From positions 1 to 41,616 of the forward strand of contig JAPORQ010000050.1 in NCBI GenBank assembly GCA_026710155.1: DNA of 41,616 nt. Reading direction: 5' to 3'. The stretch is from Paracoccaceae bacterium (GTDB lineage: Bacteria; Pseudomonadota; Alphaproteobacteria; Rhodobacterales; Rhodobacteraceae). Under the pieces are notes generated by a model. It saw nothing but the letters and a program-made list of their open reading frames with translations. It was not told the origin of the DNA and did no database searches. Positions 9,154-18,395 of the stretch are shown piece by piece; the stretch's first letter is position 1; each line of letters opens with the position of its first letter. A program made the translations under genes and the position numbers.

Positions 9154-12102
9154 CTATTCCAAGGCCTTATCAATTAATTCTTGCTGTTCCTTGCGGTGTT
9201 GCTCCAGCAATCCGGTGGCAGGTGAGGCCGAGGCTTGTCTGCCAACATATTCCACTCTTTTTGTTTTTGCTTTTATACGGTTCAATACCCACTCCAGATT
9301 GGGTTCGATAAATGACCAGCTTCCCTGGTTTTTGGGTTCTTCCTGACACCATACCATTTCTGCCTTCTTGAACCTTTCCAACTCGGTAATCAAACTTCTC
9401 GCCGGAAATGGATAAAGCTGTTCTATCCTGAGAAGGTAGACATCATCGATTCCCCTCCTGTCCCTTTCATTCAGCAGGTCGAAATATACTTTTCCACTAC
9501 TTAGTACAACCTTTCTGATCTTGCTGTCTGCAACCAGATTGGTATCTGAATTACCCTTTTCCGCATCATCCCACAGTAACCTGTGGAAGGTTGTACCTTC
9601 ATGGAAATCCTCCAGATTGGAAACCGCCATCTTATGCCTTAGCAGGGACTTTGGTGTCATCATGATCAGAGGCTTGCGAAATTCCCGGTGCAATTGTCTC
9701 CTGAGTATGTGGAAGTAGTTGGCCGGGGTTGTGCAATTGGCCACGATCCAGTTGTCTTCAGCCGATAATTGCAGAAACCTCTCCAAGCGGGCCGATGAGT
9801 GTTCTGGTCCCTGTCCCTCGAATCCATGTGGAAGCAGTACAACCAACCCCGACATCCGCAACCATTTCCTTTCTCCGGAGGCAATGAATTGATCAAAGAT
9901 TATCTGGGCACCATTGGCAAAATCCCCAAATTGTGCTTCCCACATTACCAGGGCATTCGGTTCCGTTAATGAATAGCCGTATTCAAAACCCAACACGGCG
10001 AATTCGGATAGCATTGAATCAATAACCTGCAATGATTTCTGATCATTATCCAGATGATTGAGGGGATAGTATCTCTCCTCCGATTCCTGATCAATAAAAG
10101 CCAGATGCCGTTGGCTGAAGGTACCTCGGGTACTATCCTGACCGGCAAGCCTGACTGGATATCCTTCAAGCAACAAACTGCCGAAGGCCAAGGCTTCTCC
10201 GATAGCCCAATCACATCCCCTGCCCGTTTCAAAAACCTTCTTTCTGCCATCCAGAATTCTCTTCAGGGTAGGATGGATATTGAAGTCATCGGGACAGCCG
10301 GACAACCCCTTGCCGATTTTCTGGATGACTTCCTCCCTGATGCCTGTTCGCCCTCTTTCATATTGTTCAGGCAGGGTACGAAGATGAGACCATTTTCCAT
10401 CAAGCCAATCGGCTTCATTGGGACGGTAGGAATTGGCAATCTCCAATTCATTTTCCAATTTTTCCCTGAATTTGGTTTTCATTTCGAAAATATCTTTTTC
10501 GGGAACCAGGCCCTCCTGGGTCAGTTTCTTGGAGTAAATCTCAAGGGTGGTTTCATGCTTTCTTATGTTCCTGTACATCCTTGGTTGGGTAAACATGGGA
10601 TCATCACCCTCGTTATGACCAAATCTGCGATAACAGAACATGTCGATAATGACATCCTTGTGGAATTTCTGACGAAATTCCGTGGCAACCTTAGCGGCAT
10701 GGACCACCGCTTCCGGGTCATCACCATTGACATGAAAAATTGGAGCTTCGATCATCATGCCAATATCTGTGGGATAGGGTGAGGATCGTGAATAAAATGG
10801 TGATGTGGTAAATCCAATCTGGTTGTTGACTACAAAATGGATGGTTCCACCCGTTTCATGACCGTCGAGACCAGACAGGCCAAAGCATTCGGCCACGATA
10901 CCCTGTCCGGCAAAAGCAGCATCGCCATGGAGCAAGACCGACAGTACCTTTGTTCGGTCATGATCTTCCAGCTGGTCTTGCTTGGCCCTGACCTTCCCGA
11001 GCACAACAGGATTGACGGCTTCAAGATGTGATGGGTTGGCAGTTAGTGACAAATGGACACTGTTGCCATCAAATTCGCGGTCCGAGGAAGCACCCAGATG
11101 ATATTTGACATCACCTGATCCCTCAATGTCTTCCGGTTTGTAACTTCCCCCCTGGAATTCATGCAATATTGCCTTGTAGGGTTTGCCCATGACATTGGCA
11201 AGAACATTCAGACGCCCCCGGTGGGGCATGCCTATGACAATTTCCCTTATCCCCAGTGAACCACCACGCTTGATGATCTGTTCCATTGCAGGAATCAGGG
11301 CTTCACCCCCATCAATGCCAAATCTCTTGGTTCCGGTATATTTTACATGGAAAAACTGCTCCAGTCCCTCGGCTTCAACGAGCTTTTGAAGAATTGCCCG
11401 TCTTCCTTCCGAGGTGAATTGTATTTCCTTTCCGTAGCCCTCGATTCTTTCCTTAAGCCAGCCTGACTGTTCAGGATCGGATATATGCATGTATTGCAGG
11501 GCAAAGGTGCCGCAGTATGTCCTTCGGACCAATTCAAGGATTTGCCGCATGGTTGCTGTTTCAAGCCCAAGGACATTATCGATGAATATGGGCCGGTCCA
11601 AATCATCGTCGGTAAACCCGTAATTGTAGGGTTCAAGCTCGGAATGAGGTACATGATGATGTAGCCCAAGGGGATCCAGAGTAGCTATGCGATGTCCCCT
11701 TATTCTATATGCCCTGATAAGCATCAGTGCTCGTATGGAATCCAGGACTTTCTGGTGAATTTCCTCTTCGGCAATCCGCATCATACCGCCCGAGGCGATT
11801 TTTGTCCTCAGCTTGGTTTCTATCTTGTGCCCGAATGTTTCGATTTCCGACTGCCATTGACCATCCAGGGCCGATAGGGTTTCCGTGCGGGGAATGTAGG
11901 GCCAGTTGGGCTTGGTCCAGGAGGGGGTTGAGCCATTCGGGGTATCGTTTGAACCTGTTGCATTGAAGTAATCTCTCCAGGTTTTGTCGACTGATTCGGG
12001 ATTGGCATTGTACTTTCTTTGAAGCAATTCAATATATTGAGCATTTCCCCCTGAAAGGAAACTTGTCGAATGTAAATTCTTGTTGGTTATTTTCTCGGTC
12101 AT
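9154..12102 (-). CDS. sucA: 2-oxoglutarate dehydrogenase E1 component
   Basis: This thiamine-diphosphate decarboxylase converts 2-oxoglutarate and succinylates the lipoyl arm of SucB. The length, 982 residues, fits the homodimeric E1 family. The N-terminus contains the SucB-interaction segment (GGNAQYIELLQRKYNANPES), GMPHRGRLNVLANVMGKP is around residue 310, LLHGDAAFAGQGIVAE around 400, NNQIGFTT and FVVNN around 435, and the C-terminal transketolase domain has GQDSTRGTFSQRH and MLPHGFEG-like segments. It stands between sucD and sucB, with gaps of 35 and 11 bases, and forms the central gene of the TCA operon. Confidence 0.96.
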   Translation of the reverse strand: MTEKITNKNLHSTSFLSGGNAQYIELLQRKYNANPESVDKTWRDYFNATGSNDTPNGSTPSWTKPNWPYIPRTETLSALDGQWQSEIETFGHKIETKLRTKIASGGMMRIAEEEIHQKVLDSIRALMLIRAYRIRGHRIATLDPLGLHHHVPHSELEPYNYGFTDDDLDRPIFIDNVLGLETATMRQILELVRRTYCGTFALQYMHISDPEQSGWLKERIEGYGKEIQFTSEGRRAILQKLVEAEGLEQFFHVKYTGTKRFGIDGGEALIPAMEQIIKRGGSLGIREIVIGMPHRGRLNVLANVMGKPYKAILHEFQGGSYKPEDIEGSGDVKYHLGASSDREFDGNSVHLSLTANPSHLEAVNPVVLGKVRAKQDQLEDHDRTKVLSVLLHGDAAFAGQGIVAECFGLSGLDGHETGGTIHFVVNNQIGFTTSPFYSRSSPYPTDIGMMIEAPIFHVNGDDPEAVVHAAKVATEFRQKFHKDVIIDMFCYRRFGHNEGDDPMFTQPRMYRNIRKHETTLEIYSKKLTQEGLVPEKDIFEMKTKFREKLENELEIANSYRPNEADWLDGKWSHLRTLPEQYERGRTGIREEVIQKIGKGLSGCPDDFNIHPTLKRILDGRKKVFETGRGCDWAIGEALAFGSLLLEGYPVRLAGQDSTRGTFSQRHLAFIDQESEERYYPLNHLDNDQKSLQVIDSMLSEFAVLGFEYGYSLTEPNALVMWEAQFGDFANGAQIIFDQFIASGERKWLRMSGLVVLLPHGFEGQGPEHSSARLERFLQLSAEDNWIVANCTTPANYFHILRRQLHREFRKPLIMMTPKSLLRHKMAVSNLEDFHEGTTFHRLLWDDAEKGNSDTNLVADSKIRKVVLSSGKVYFDLLNERDRRGIDDVYLLRIEQLYPFPARSLITELERFKKAEMVWCQEEPKNQGSWSFIEPNLEWVLNRIKAKTKRVEYVGRQASASPATGLLEQHRKEQQELIDKALE

Positions 12103-12137
12103 AATATCTCCAAGATCAAGTGAAATCCAGACTTCAA

Positions 12138-13022
12138 TTAGCCCTTGATTGCCTCCATTACGGCTTCACCAAGGGTTGCGGGGCTATCAGCGATAATGAT
12201 TCCAGCCTTCTTCATTGCCTCTATTTTATCACCGGCACCTCCCTTGCCACCGGATATCACGGCACCGGCATGTCCCATTCTTCGTCCCGGGGGTGCTGTC
12301 AGGCCCGCCACAAATCCGGCGATTGGTTTCCTTCTGCCTTTTTTTGCTTCATCACAAATATATTGTGCAGCTTCCTCTTCCGCACTGCCGCCGATTTCAC
12401 CAATCATGATTATCGATTCTGTTTCATCATCGGCCAAAAACAACTCAAGTGCATCAATGTGTTCCGTTCCCTTGATTGGATCACCACCAATACCGATGCA
12501 GGTTGACTGTCCCAAACCTATATCGGTCGTTTGCTTGACGGCTTCATAGGTCAAGGTTCCCGATCTGGAAACAACACCAACAGTGCCCTTCTTGTGAATA
12601 TGACCCGGCATAATGCCGATTTTACATTCATCCGGTGTAATGACCCCTGGACAATTGGGTCCAACCAGACGGGATTTTGAACCAAGCAAGGCCCTTTTGA
12701 CAGGTATCATGTCCAGAACCGGTATCCCTTCGGTGATGCAGACGATCAGTTCGATTTCAGCATCAATGGCTTCCATGATTGCATCAGCGGCAAAAGGCGG
12801 CGGCACGTAGATTGCCGTGGCGTTTGCATCTGTACTTGCCTTGGCTTCATGTACGGTATCGAACACCGGCAGGTCCAGATGCTTCTCATCCCCTTTACCT
12901 GGTGTTACGCCACCAACCATTCTGGTACCGTAGGCTATTGCCTGTTCGGAATGGAACGTCCCTTGGGAACCAGTGAAACCCTGGCATATGACTTTCGTAT
13001 CTTGATTAACCAGAACTGCCAT
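12138..13022 (-). CDS. sucD: Succinyl-CoA synthetase alpha subunit
   Basis: With SucC this enzyme interconverts succinyl-CoA and succinate with ATP or GTP formation. The 294-residue chain has the CoA-binding Rossmann domain ([17 protein letters not shown], from about residue 14) and the phosphohistidine loop [21 protein letters not shown] around residue 250, where the His is phosphorylated. [11 protein letters not shown] near 155 and [10 protein letters not shown] near 175 are family hallmarks. It follows sucC by 41 bases. Confidence 0.96.
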   Translation of the reverse strand: MAVLVNQDTKVICQGFTGSQGTFHSEQAIAYGTRMVGGVTPGKGDEKHLDLPVFDTVHEAKASTDANATAIYVPPPFAADAIMEAIDAEIELIVCITEGIPVLDMIPVKRALLGSKSRLVGPNCPGVITPDECKIGIMPGHIHKKGTVGVVSRSGTLTYEAVKQTTDIGLGQSTCIGIGGDPIKGTEHIDALELFLADDETESIIMIGEIGGSAEEEAAQYICDEAKKGRRKPIAGFVAGLTAPPGRRMGHAGAVISGGKGGAGDKIEAMKKAGIIIADSPATLGEAVMEAIKG

Positions 13023-13063
13023 CTATCATTCTCTTTCTTTTACAAAATCCATTGAAGGGATAC

Positions 13064-14254
13064 CTATTTTACAGCCTCGACGATTTTTTGGGCTGCCTCA
13101 CCAAGATTGCTGGCTGCAATGACATTCAACCCGCTCTCAGCAATTATTGCATTGCCTTCATTGACATTCGTTCCCTCAAGCCTGACAACCAAAGGCACCC
13201 CAAGACCGACATCCCTGACTGCTTCGACTATACCGTTGGCGATGATATCACACCGCATGATGCCACCGAAAATATTTACCAGAATTCCCTTGACCTTGGG
13301 ATCGGAAGTGATGATCTTGAACGCCTCAACAACCTTCTCCTTGGAGGCACCACCACCAACATCAAGAAAATTTGCCGGTTCGGAACCATGGAGTTTGATT
13401 ATGTCCATGGTGGCCATGGCAAGACCTGCTCCATTGACCATACAGCCTATTTCGCCGTCCAGGGCAATGTAGTTCAAATCATATTTCGAGGCTTCCAATT
13501 CCTTTGAATCCTCTTCTGATTCATCTCGAAGGGCCAGAACCGATGAGTTTCTGTAGAGCGCATTGGAGTCAAAGCCCATCTTGCAATCAAGGCATTTCAA
13601 GTCACCACTTTTGGTAACAATCAGGGGATTGATTTCCAGAAGTTCGGCATCCTTTTCAATAAATAGACCATAGAGACACTGGATAAGTTTGACGCATTGC
13701 CTGATCGCCTTCCCACTCAAGCCGAGGGCAGCTGCCGCCCGCCGTCCGTGAAATCCCTGAATGCCTGTTGCCGGATCAATCCGGAAGGTTACAATCCTGT
13801 CAGGTTCATTGGTCGCAACATCTTCAATATCCATCCCCCCTTCGGTGGAACAAACGAAGGAAATCTGCGAGGTAACCCTATCCAAGAGAATGGCCAAATA
13901 CAGTTCCCTTTCGATTTCAGCTCCATCTTCAATATAGATACGATTGACCTGTTTTCCGGCAGGTCCGGTCTGGTGGGTAACCAATGTCCGGCCGAGCATT
14001 CTTCTGGCCTCAATTGCAGCAGCTTCAACTGATCGGGTTATCCTGACTCCTCCATCCGAACCGGCATCAGGTTCCTTGAAGGTTCCCTTGCCCCTGCCAC
14101 CTGCATGTATTTGGGCCTTGACAACCCAGACCGGGCCATCCAATTCAGCCGCGGCCGTCTTGGCATCCTCGGCCCTTAGAACCGCCCTGCCATCTGCAAC
14201 AGGTGCTCCACAAGTTCTAAGCAACTCCTTGGCCTGATATTCATGGATGTTCAT
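13064..14254 (-). CDS. sucC: Succinyl-CoA synthetase beta subunit
   Basis: The ATP-grasp subunit that binds nucleotide and succinate. The 396-residue protein starts with [12 protein letters not shown], the typical opening. [14 protein letters not shown] around residue 45 is the nucleotide-binding loop, [16 protein letters not shown] around 205 carries metal ligands, and [27 protein letters not shown] near 275 is the subunit interface. It is followed by sucD and preceded by mdh with a 118-base gap in which a separate promoter could sit, though I could not define one. Confidence 0.95.
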   Translation of the reverse strand: MNIHEYQAKELLRTCGAPVADGRAVLRAEDAKTAAAELDGPVWVVKAQIHAGGRGKGTFKEPDAGSDGGVRITRSVEAAAIEARRMLGRTLVTHQTGPAGKQVNRIYIEDGAEIERELYLAILLDRVTSQISFVCSTEGGMDIEDVATNEPDRIVTFRIDPATGIQGFHGRRAAAALGLSGKAIRQCVKLIQCLYGLFIEKDAELLEINPLIVTKSGDLKCLDCKMGFDSNALYRNSSVLALRDESEEDSKELEASKYDLNYIALDGEIGCMVNGAGLAMATMDIIKLHGSEPANFLDVGGGASKEKVVEAFKIITSDPKVKGILVNIFGGIMRCDIIANGIVEAVRDVGLGVPLVVRLEGTNVNEGNAIIAESGLNVIAASNLGEAAQKIVEAVK

Positions 14255-14372
14255 TTGTTTTTCCTTAATCTTCTTCAGTTTGGGTAGTTGTCTTACGGTA
14301 TTACAAAATATCCCTATTGGAAAGGTAACATTTCTCGATCAATTTTCTCCCCCAATCTATAACCCAAATGGT

Positions 14373-15356
<984 letters not shown>

Positions 15357-15371
15357 TTAAAGTATCTCCAG

Positions 15372-15399
15372 ATAATACTCTTGTAAATTTCCTAGTCAA
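15372..15399 (-). promoter_or_regulatory. Possible sigma-70 promoter of mdh-suc operon
   Basis: On the minus strand TTGACT (15399-15394) and TATTAT (15377-15372) are separated by 16 bases and lie about 35-60 bases ahead of the mdh start. A GGGGGC purine run just before the ATG could serve as the ribosome-binding site. Predicted by eye. Confidence 0.4.
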
Positions 15400-15437
15400 T
15401 AAAACGAGTGGTTGTTACAATAGAAAAATTTTTCCGT

Positions 15438-16400
15438 TCAGGCGAGTTTGTTTATTAACGCCTCGGCTTGCCTTATTGAAGCATAATCAATCAGTTTGCC
15501 ATCAAGCGATACCGCTCCCATGCCTTCCTTTTCAGCCTTGACCATCGCGGCAACAATTTTCCTGGCTTTGGCAATTTCCTCTTCCGAGGGACTCATGACT
15601 TCATTGGCCAGGACAATCTGGCTTGGATGAATGGCCCATTTGCCTTCACACCCCAATGCAGAAGCCCGGTAGGCAGCAGCTTTATATCCTTCTGCATCTG
15701 AATAATCACCAAACGGACCATCAATGGGCCGCAAACCGTTGGCCCTTGCAACCACAACCATTTTTGACAGGGCATAATGCCACATGTCGCCCCAATGTTC
15801 CTCTCGCAAGTCATTTCCCACCGGATCAGTCAAAATCACATAATTCGGATTGGGACCACCAATATTGGTTGTTCTTGCCCGGGTCGAGGCCGCATAATCG
15901 GCAACACCGAAATGAAGACTTTCATTTCGTGTTGATGCTCCGGCAATCTCGGCCAGATTTTGCATTCCCAATGCGGTTTCAATGATGAGTTCCAATCCAA
16001 TGCGATTGTCAAATCCCCTGGCAGTTTCGATTTGGGTTAGCAACATGTCCAATGCATAAACATCAGAACTTGTACCCACCTTGGGAACCATGATCAAATC
16101 TATGAATTGGCCAGCCTGTTCGACAACATCGACAACATCCCTGTACATCCAATGCGTATCCAACCCGTTTATCCTGACTGAAACGGTTTTCGAACTCCAG
16201 TCAAGGCCATTCAGGGCTTCAATGATATTTTTTCGTGCCTGGGCTTTTTGATCAGGTGCTACGGCATCTTCCAAATCAAGAAAAATTACATCAGCAGGAG
16301 AGTTCAGTGCCTTCTCAAAGAATTTGGGCTGGCTTCCAGGTACAGCCAATTCACTTCTGTTAAGTCTTGTCTTGGTTTCCCGAACCTCACTAAAACTCAT
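15438..16400 (-). CDS. (3S)-malyl-CoA / beta-methylmalyl-CoA lyase family protein (CitE-like)
   Basis: A CitE/HpcH-fold enzyme of 320 residues. It should cleave or form malyl-CoA and beta-methylmalyl-CoA (glyoxylate plus acetyl- or propionyl-CoA), or hydrolyse malyl-CoA. LDLEDAVAPDQKAQAR (about 41-56) and SVRINGLDTHW (about 75-85) hold Mg and acyl-CoA-binding residues, GLELIIETALGM around 140 the catalytic Glu, and GKWAIHPSQI near 255 is a family signature. The ATG at 16400 follows GGAG by six bases and matches relatives; an in-frame CTG/ATG-like site 24 bases upstream is less likely. In Rhodobacter a paralogue at this position next to mdh is a malyl-CoA thioesterase (Mcl2), so lyase versus thioesterase is unresolved. 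The length is nearer to the Mcl1 lyase. Confidence 0.85.
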   Translation of the reverse strand: MSFSEVRETKTRLNRSELAVPGSQPKFFEKALNSPADVIFLDLEDAVAPDQKAQARKNIIEALNGLDWSSKTVSVRINGLDTHWMYRDVVDVVEQAGQFIDLIMVPKVGTSSDVYALDMLLTQIETARGFDNRIGLELIIETALGMQNLAEIAGASTRNESLHFGVADYAASTRARTTNIGGPNPNYVILTDPVGNDLREEHWGDMWHYALSKMVVVARANGLRPIDGPFGDYSDAEGYKAAAYRASALGCEGKWAIHPSQIVLANEVMSPSEEEIAKARKIVAAMVKAEKEGMGAVSLDGKLIDYASIRQAEALINKLA

Positions 16401-16691
16401 TGTAAACTCCAATTCTCCCTGCAAACGGGCGTAATAATCCTACCGACCAAAAAACATTTTTCATTCAGGCCATTTCAGGAATTATTTAGGTGTTTATGGA
16501 ACTAATAAAACTCTCTAAATAGGGGAAGCAAGTTTTTTTTTATTTGAAAAATGATTCTCATAAACTCAAAAGGGGTAATACCATTTCAACTATTTAATAA
16601 CCTATAGAAGATCATTCTGAACAAACCGAAAAAGTGTTGTTTCTTTTTGCTATAAGTATTTATTTTTGAGGGTTTTGGGGTTCTAAATTTA
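16401..16691. other. Intergenic region upstream of the malyl-CoA lyase gene
   Basis: AT-rich and without a credible gene. TGAAAAATGATTCTCA at 545-560 of the 16 kb block (16545-16560) resembles an iron-regulator (Fur/Irr type) box, with near-symmetric GARAAT/ATTYTC arms. A run of A/T from 16531 follows on. This would be the control region of the lyase gene on the minus strand. The regulator assignment is only a visual match. Confidence 0.25.
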
Positions 16692-16706
16692 GGGGATTAT
16701 ATACTT
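16692..16706 (-). repeat. Border repeat AAGTATATAATYCCC, copy 2
   Basis: On the minus strand AAGTATATAATCCCC is followed by the palindrome CTAAATTTAG. It overlaps a TACTTGTTTCCCCA box read on the plus strand (16702-16715). It lies downstream of variable gene A, in the same orientation as the copy upstream of that gene, so the two bracket a 1.1 kb segment. Confidence 0.5.
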
Positions 16707-16715
16707 GTTTCCCCA
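16702..16715 (+). repeat. TACTTGTTTCCCCA box, copy C
   Basis: An exact 14-base match to the boxes upstream of the two poly-C genes (17804-17817 minus and 40555-40568 plus). This copy points right, towards gene A's 3' end, and faces the other copy in inverted orientation. A weak TTGACT (16741) lies downstream, as TTGACA does in the other copies, but no good -10 box or poly-C gene start follows. Confidence 0.5.
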
Positions 16716-17020
16716 CCCCTGATTTCAGCACCTTTTCTAGTTGACTCACGGTTGTTTACCCAGGATTGAAAACCCATGCGCTTCCTGATGGTGGACCGGC
16801 TTGAAAATTCCCCGTCCACCTTCCGGCAGGGTGAATGCCATCACCACCGGCACAGCAAGTGGGGGAGTGAATACCGTGAAAAGTCTCGTTTCCGGCTTTC
16901 CCCCTTCAGGCGGGCCGGGTTCCAACCATCACTGCACCGTGAATGCGTATCCGGCCCTGCCGTGTCCGCCCGGGGAATCGGCCAGCGTCTCTCCGGCAGG
17001 TGCCGCAACCGTTCAGGCCA
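16716..17020. other. Non-coding or decayed stretch after variable gene A
   Basis: GC-rich, with open but unsupported frames on both strands. The plus-strand frame 16801-17088 overlaps gene A, and the minus-strand frame contains two stops. Proline/glycine-rich translations on both strands suggest decayed coding DNA of the same exported type. I could not choose a strand. Confidence 0.3.
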
Positions 17021-17702
17021 TCAACGACAGCCCCAGTTGGACCGAATCGAGGAATAGTCCCAACTCACGGCACTGCCGTCAATCGTGACACTTCCGGTGG
17101 CACCCCGGCCACACAGGCAGTTCCTGACATGGTGGATGGTCAGGGGGCTGATCGAGAAGCACCCGTTGCTGCCGTTGTTAATAGAGAGATTGGTGATGGT
17201 GTAGGTGCCACCCGTCATGAAGCAGCGCCGGGCAAGCACTTGGAGAGGGCGACCTTGCGGAACCGCACGAACTTCGACATAATAGGGGGTCCTTGCCGCC
17301 AAACCCGTTCTGGACAGGCTGCCGCCGGCATAGTCCGTTCCACTTGATATTGTCATAACGGGCACCCCGCTTTCCGTTGAGTTCACAAGGACACCCGTCC
17401 GACCGTTGTAAACACCGACGTAAATGCTGGCAAACAATGGCGCCTGCCCGTCGCCGAGCGGTGCGGTCACCTGGCTCCATGTCACCTGCGGTGCCGTGAC
17501 GGTCGTGCTGGATGTGGACAGGGCCGTGATGGGCATATTCGCGGCATTGATCTCAGCGGAGCCGATGCAGGCCGTCGGGCCTTCCCGCCCGCTGCTGGTC
17601 ACGCTTGTCTGCGCCCATGCCGGCCCGGCCAGAACCGCAGACAACAAAAGGATTGTTAATTTAATAAAAAAGTGGGGGGGGGTATGTGATGATTGCTTTC
17701 AT
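17021..17702 (-). CDS. Phase-variable exported protein, gene A (recorded OFF)
   Basis: The ATG at 17702 is preceded by AGGGAG at good spacing and a promoter, but after six codons comes a run of nine C (17682-17674 on the minus strand), and this frame ends at TAA 17661. Dropping one C joins the ATG to the long frame: a lysine, a hydrophobic signal segment (KLTILLLSAVLAGPAWA-Q) and about 200 exported residues. The mature part is rich in Ser, Thr and Gly with beta-strand character, a CFMTGG motif and a cysteine cluster (CLCGRG) near the C-terminal WGCR. Its signal region, poly-C position and leader resemble the gene at 40.7 kb, so the two are paralogues. I do not recognise a functional domain; a surface or secreted adhesin-like role is only a guess from the architecture. 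If the run length is an assembly error, the gene is simply ON. Confidence 0.65.
17674..17682 (-). repeat. Poly-C tract (9) in the 5' end of gene A
   Basis: Nine consecutive G on the plus strand, read as C on the coding strand. In-frame lengths are 8 or 11, so the recorded length is off by one. Such tracts mutate by slipped-strand mispairing. Confidence 0.85.
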
Positions 17703-17757
17703 GGGTCTCTCCCTGTGCTGGCCGGTGCCACCGGCTGGAAACTTGAAATGTCCAATT

Positions 17758-17786
17758 ATTATGTCCATCGCGCTCCCCGGTGTCAA
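17758..17786 (-). promoter_or_regulatory. Sigma-70 promoter of variable gene A
   Basis: On the minus strand TTGACA (17786-17781) and CATAAT (17763-17758) are separated by exactly 17 bases. The first base of the ATG is 55 bases beyond the -10 box. The matching gene B has the same layout. Confidence 0.7.
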
Positions 17787-17803
17787 GAGGCCGGTTGAAA
17801 AAA

Positions 17804-17851
17804 TGGGGAAACAAGTATGGAATGCCCTTAATTTAAGGGAATTATATACTT
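17804..17851 (-). repeat. TACTTGTTTCCCCA box with imperfect palindrome upstream of gene A
   Basis: The minus strand reads AAGTATATAATTCCC (17851-17837), CCCTTAA/TTAAGGG arms around 17825-17839, and TACTTGTTTCCCCA (17817-17804). The stretch 17813-17851 is an imperfect inverted repeat, each arm being about 19 bases with three mismatches. The 14-base box lies 17 bases ahead of the gene A -35 box. It may be a regulator site, a recombination site, or an element end. Confidence 0.5.
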
Positions 17852-18395
17852 AAGTGATCATTCTTTCAAATTTGAAAAAACTGCGAATCACCAATGTAAT
17901 GAGCCCTTTGTTGAAAGCCGAACCAAAATCAACTCGATATTGGCACAAGCAAAATCCAAAACAAAAGCAGGTTAAATCCTGCAATGGTCTCTTGAAGTAT
18001 ACAATCTCCTTTTTTCCCATCAAGGCAACAGCAGTCCGGTTCTTGGCCTCAAGGTCATTTGCTGGTCTTGGCGAGGACCTAACCCGGGTGAGATTGATAA
18101 GTAAACCGCCATCGCCACTTGGTTGGCATACGGCAAAGGGCCGACGGATGATGTCCTGAAACCAGATGGCAAGGCCTTCCCAACCGACCGTCCGCAACTC
18201 TGACCAACATGACACCTATGTGCTCGTCATCCACATCAATATCCCAGCCCTTTTTACCGCAAGCCGTTACCATCCTTTTTGGCATTCATCAAAGGGCATT
18301 GGGCGTGGTGCCCTTGCGGCATGAGATTTCGGGATTGCTGGCGGATTAGTGTTCTCTTCTGTTTCGCCAGCGGGTGGGAAATCCTTCTCCAGCAG
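17852..18395. other. Vestigial region downstream of the AAA+ ATPase gene
   Basis: No intact gene. On the minus strand two overlapping frames (18285-18079 and 18215-17850) carry protein-like segments such as GWDIDVDDEHIGVMLVRVADG and GDGGLLINLTRV, so a decayed gene with frameshifts is possible. Neither segment was recognised. Confidence 0.3.

Noticed and set aside
16801-17088. Plus-strand frame of 95 codons opposite the end of gene A
   Set aside because: It has no promoter or ribosome-binding site and overlaps gene A antisense, so it was not called as a gene.
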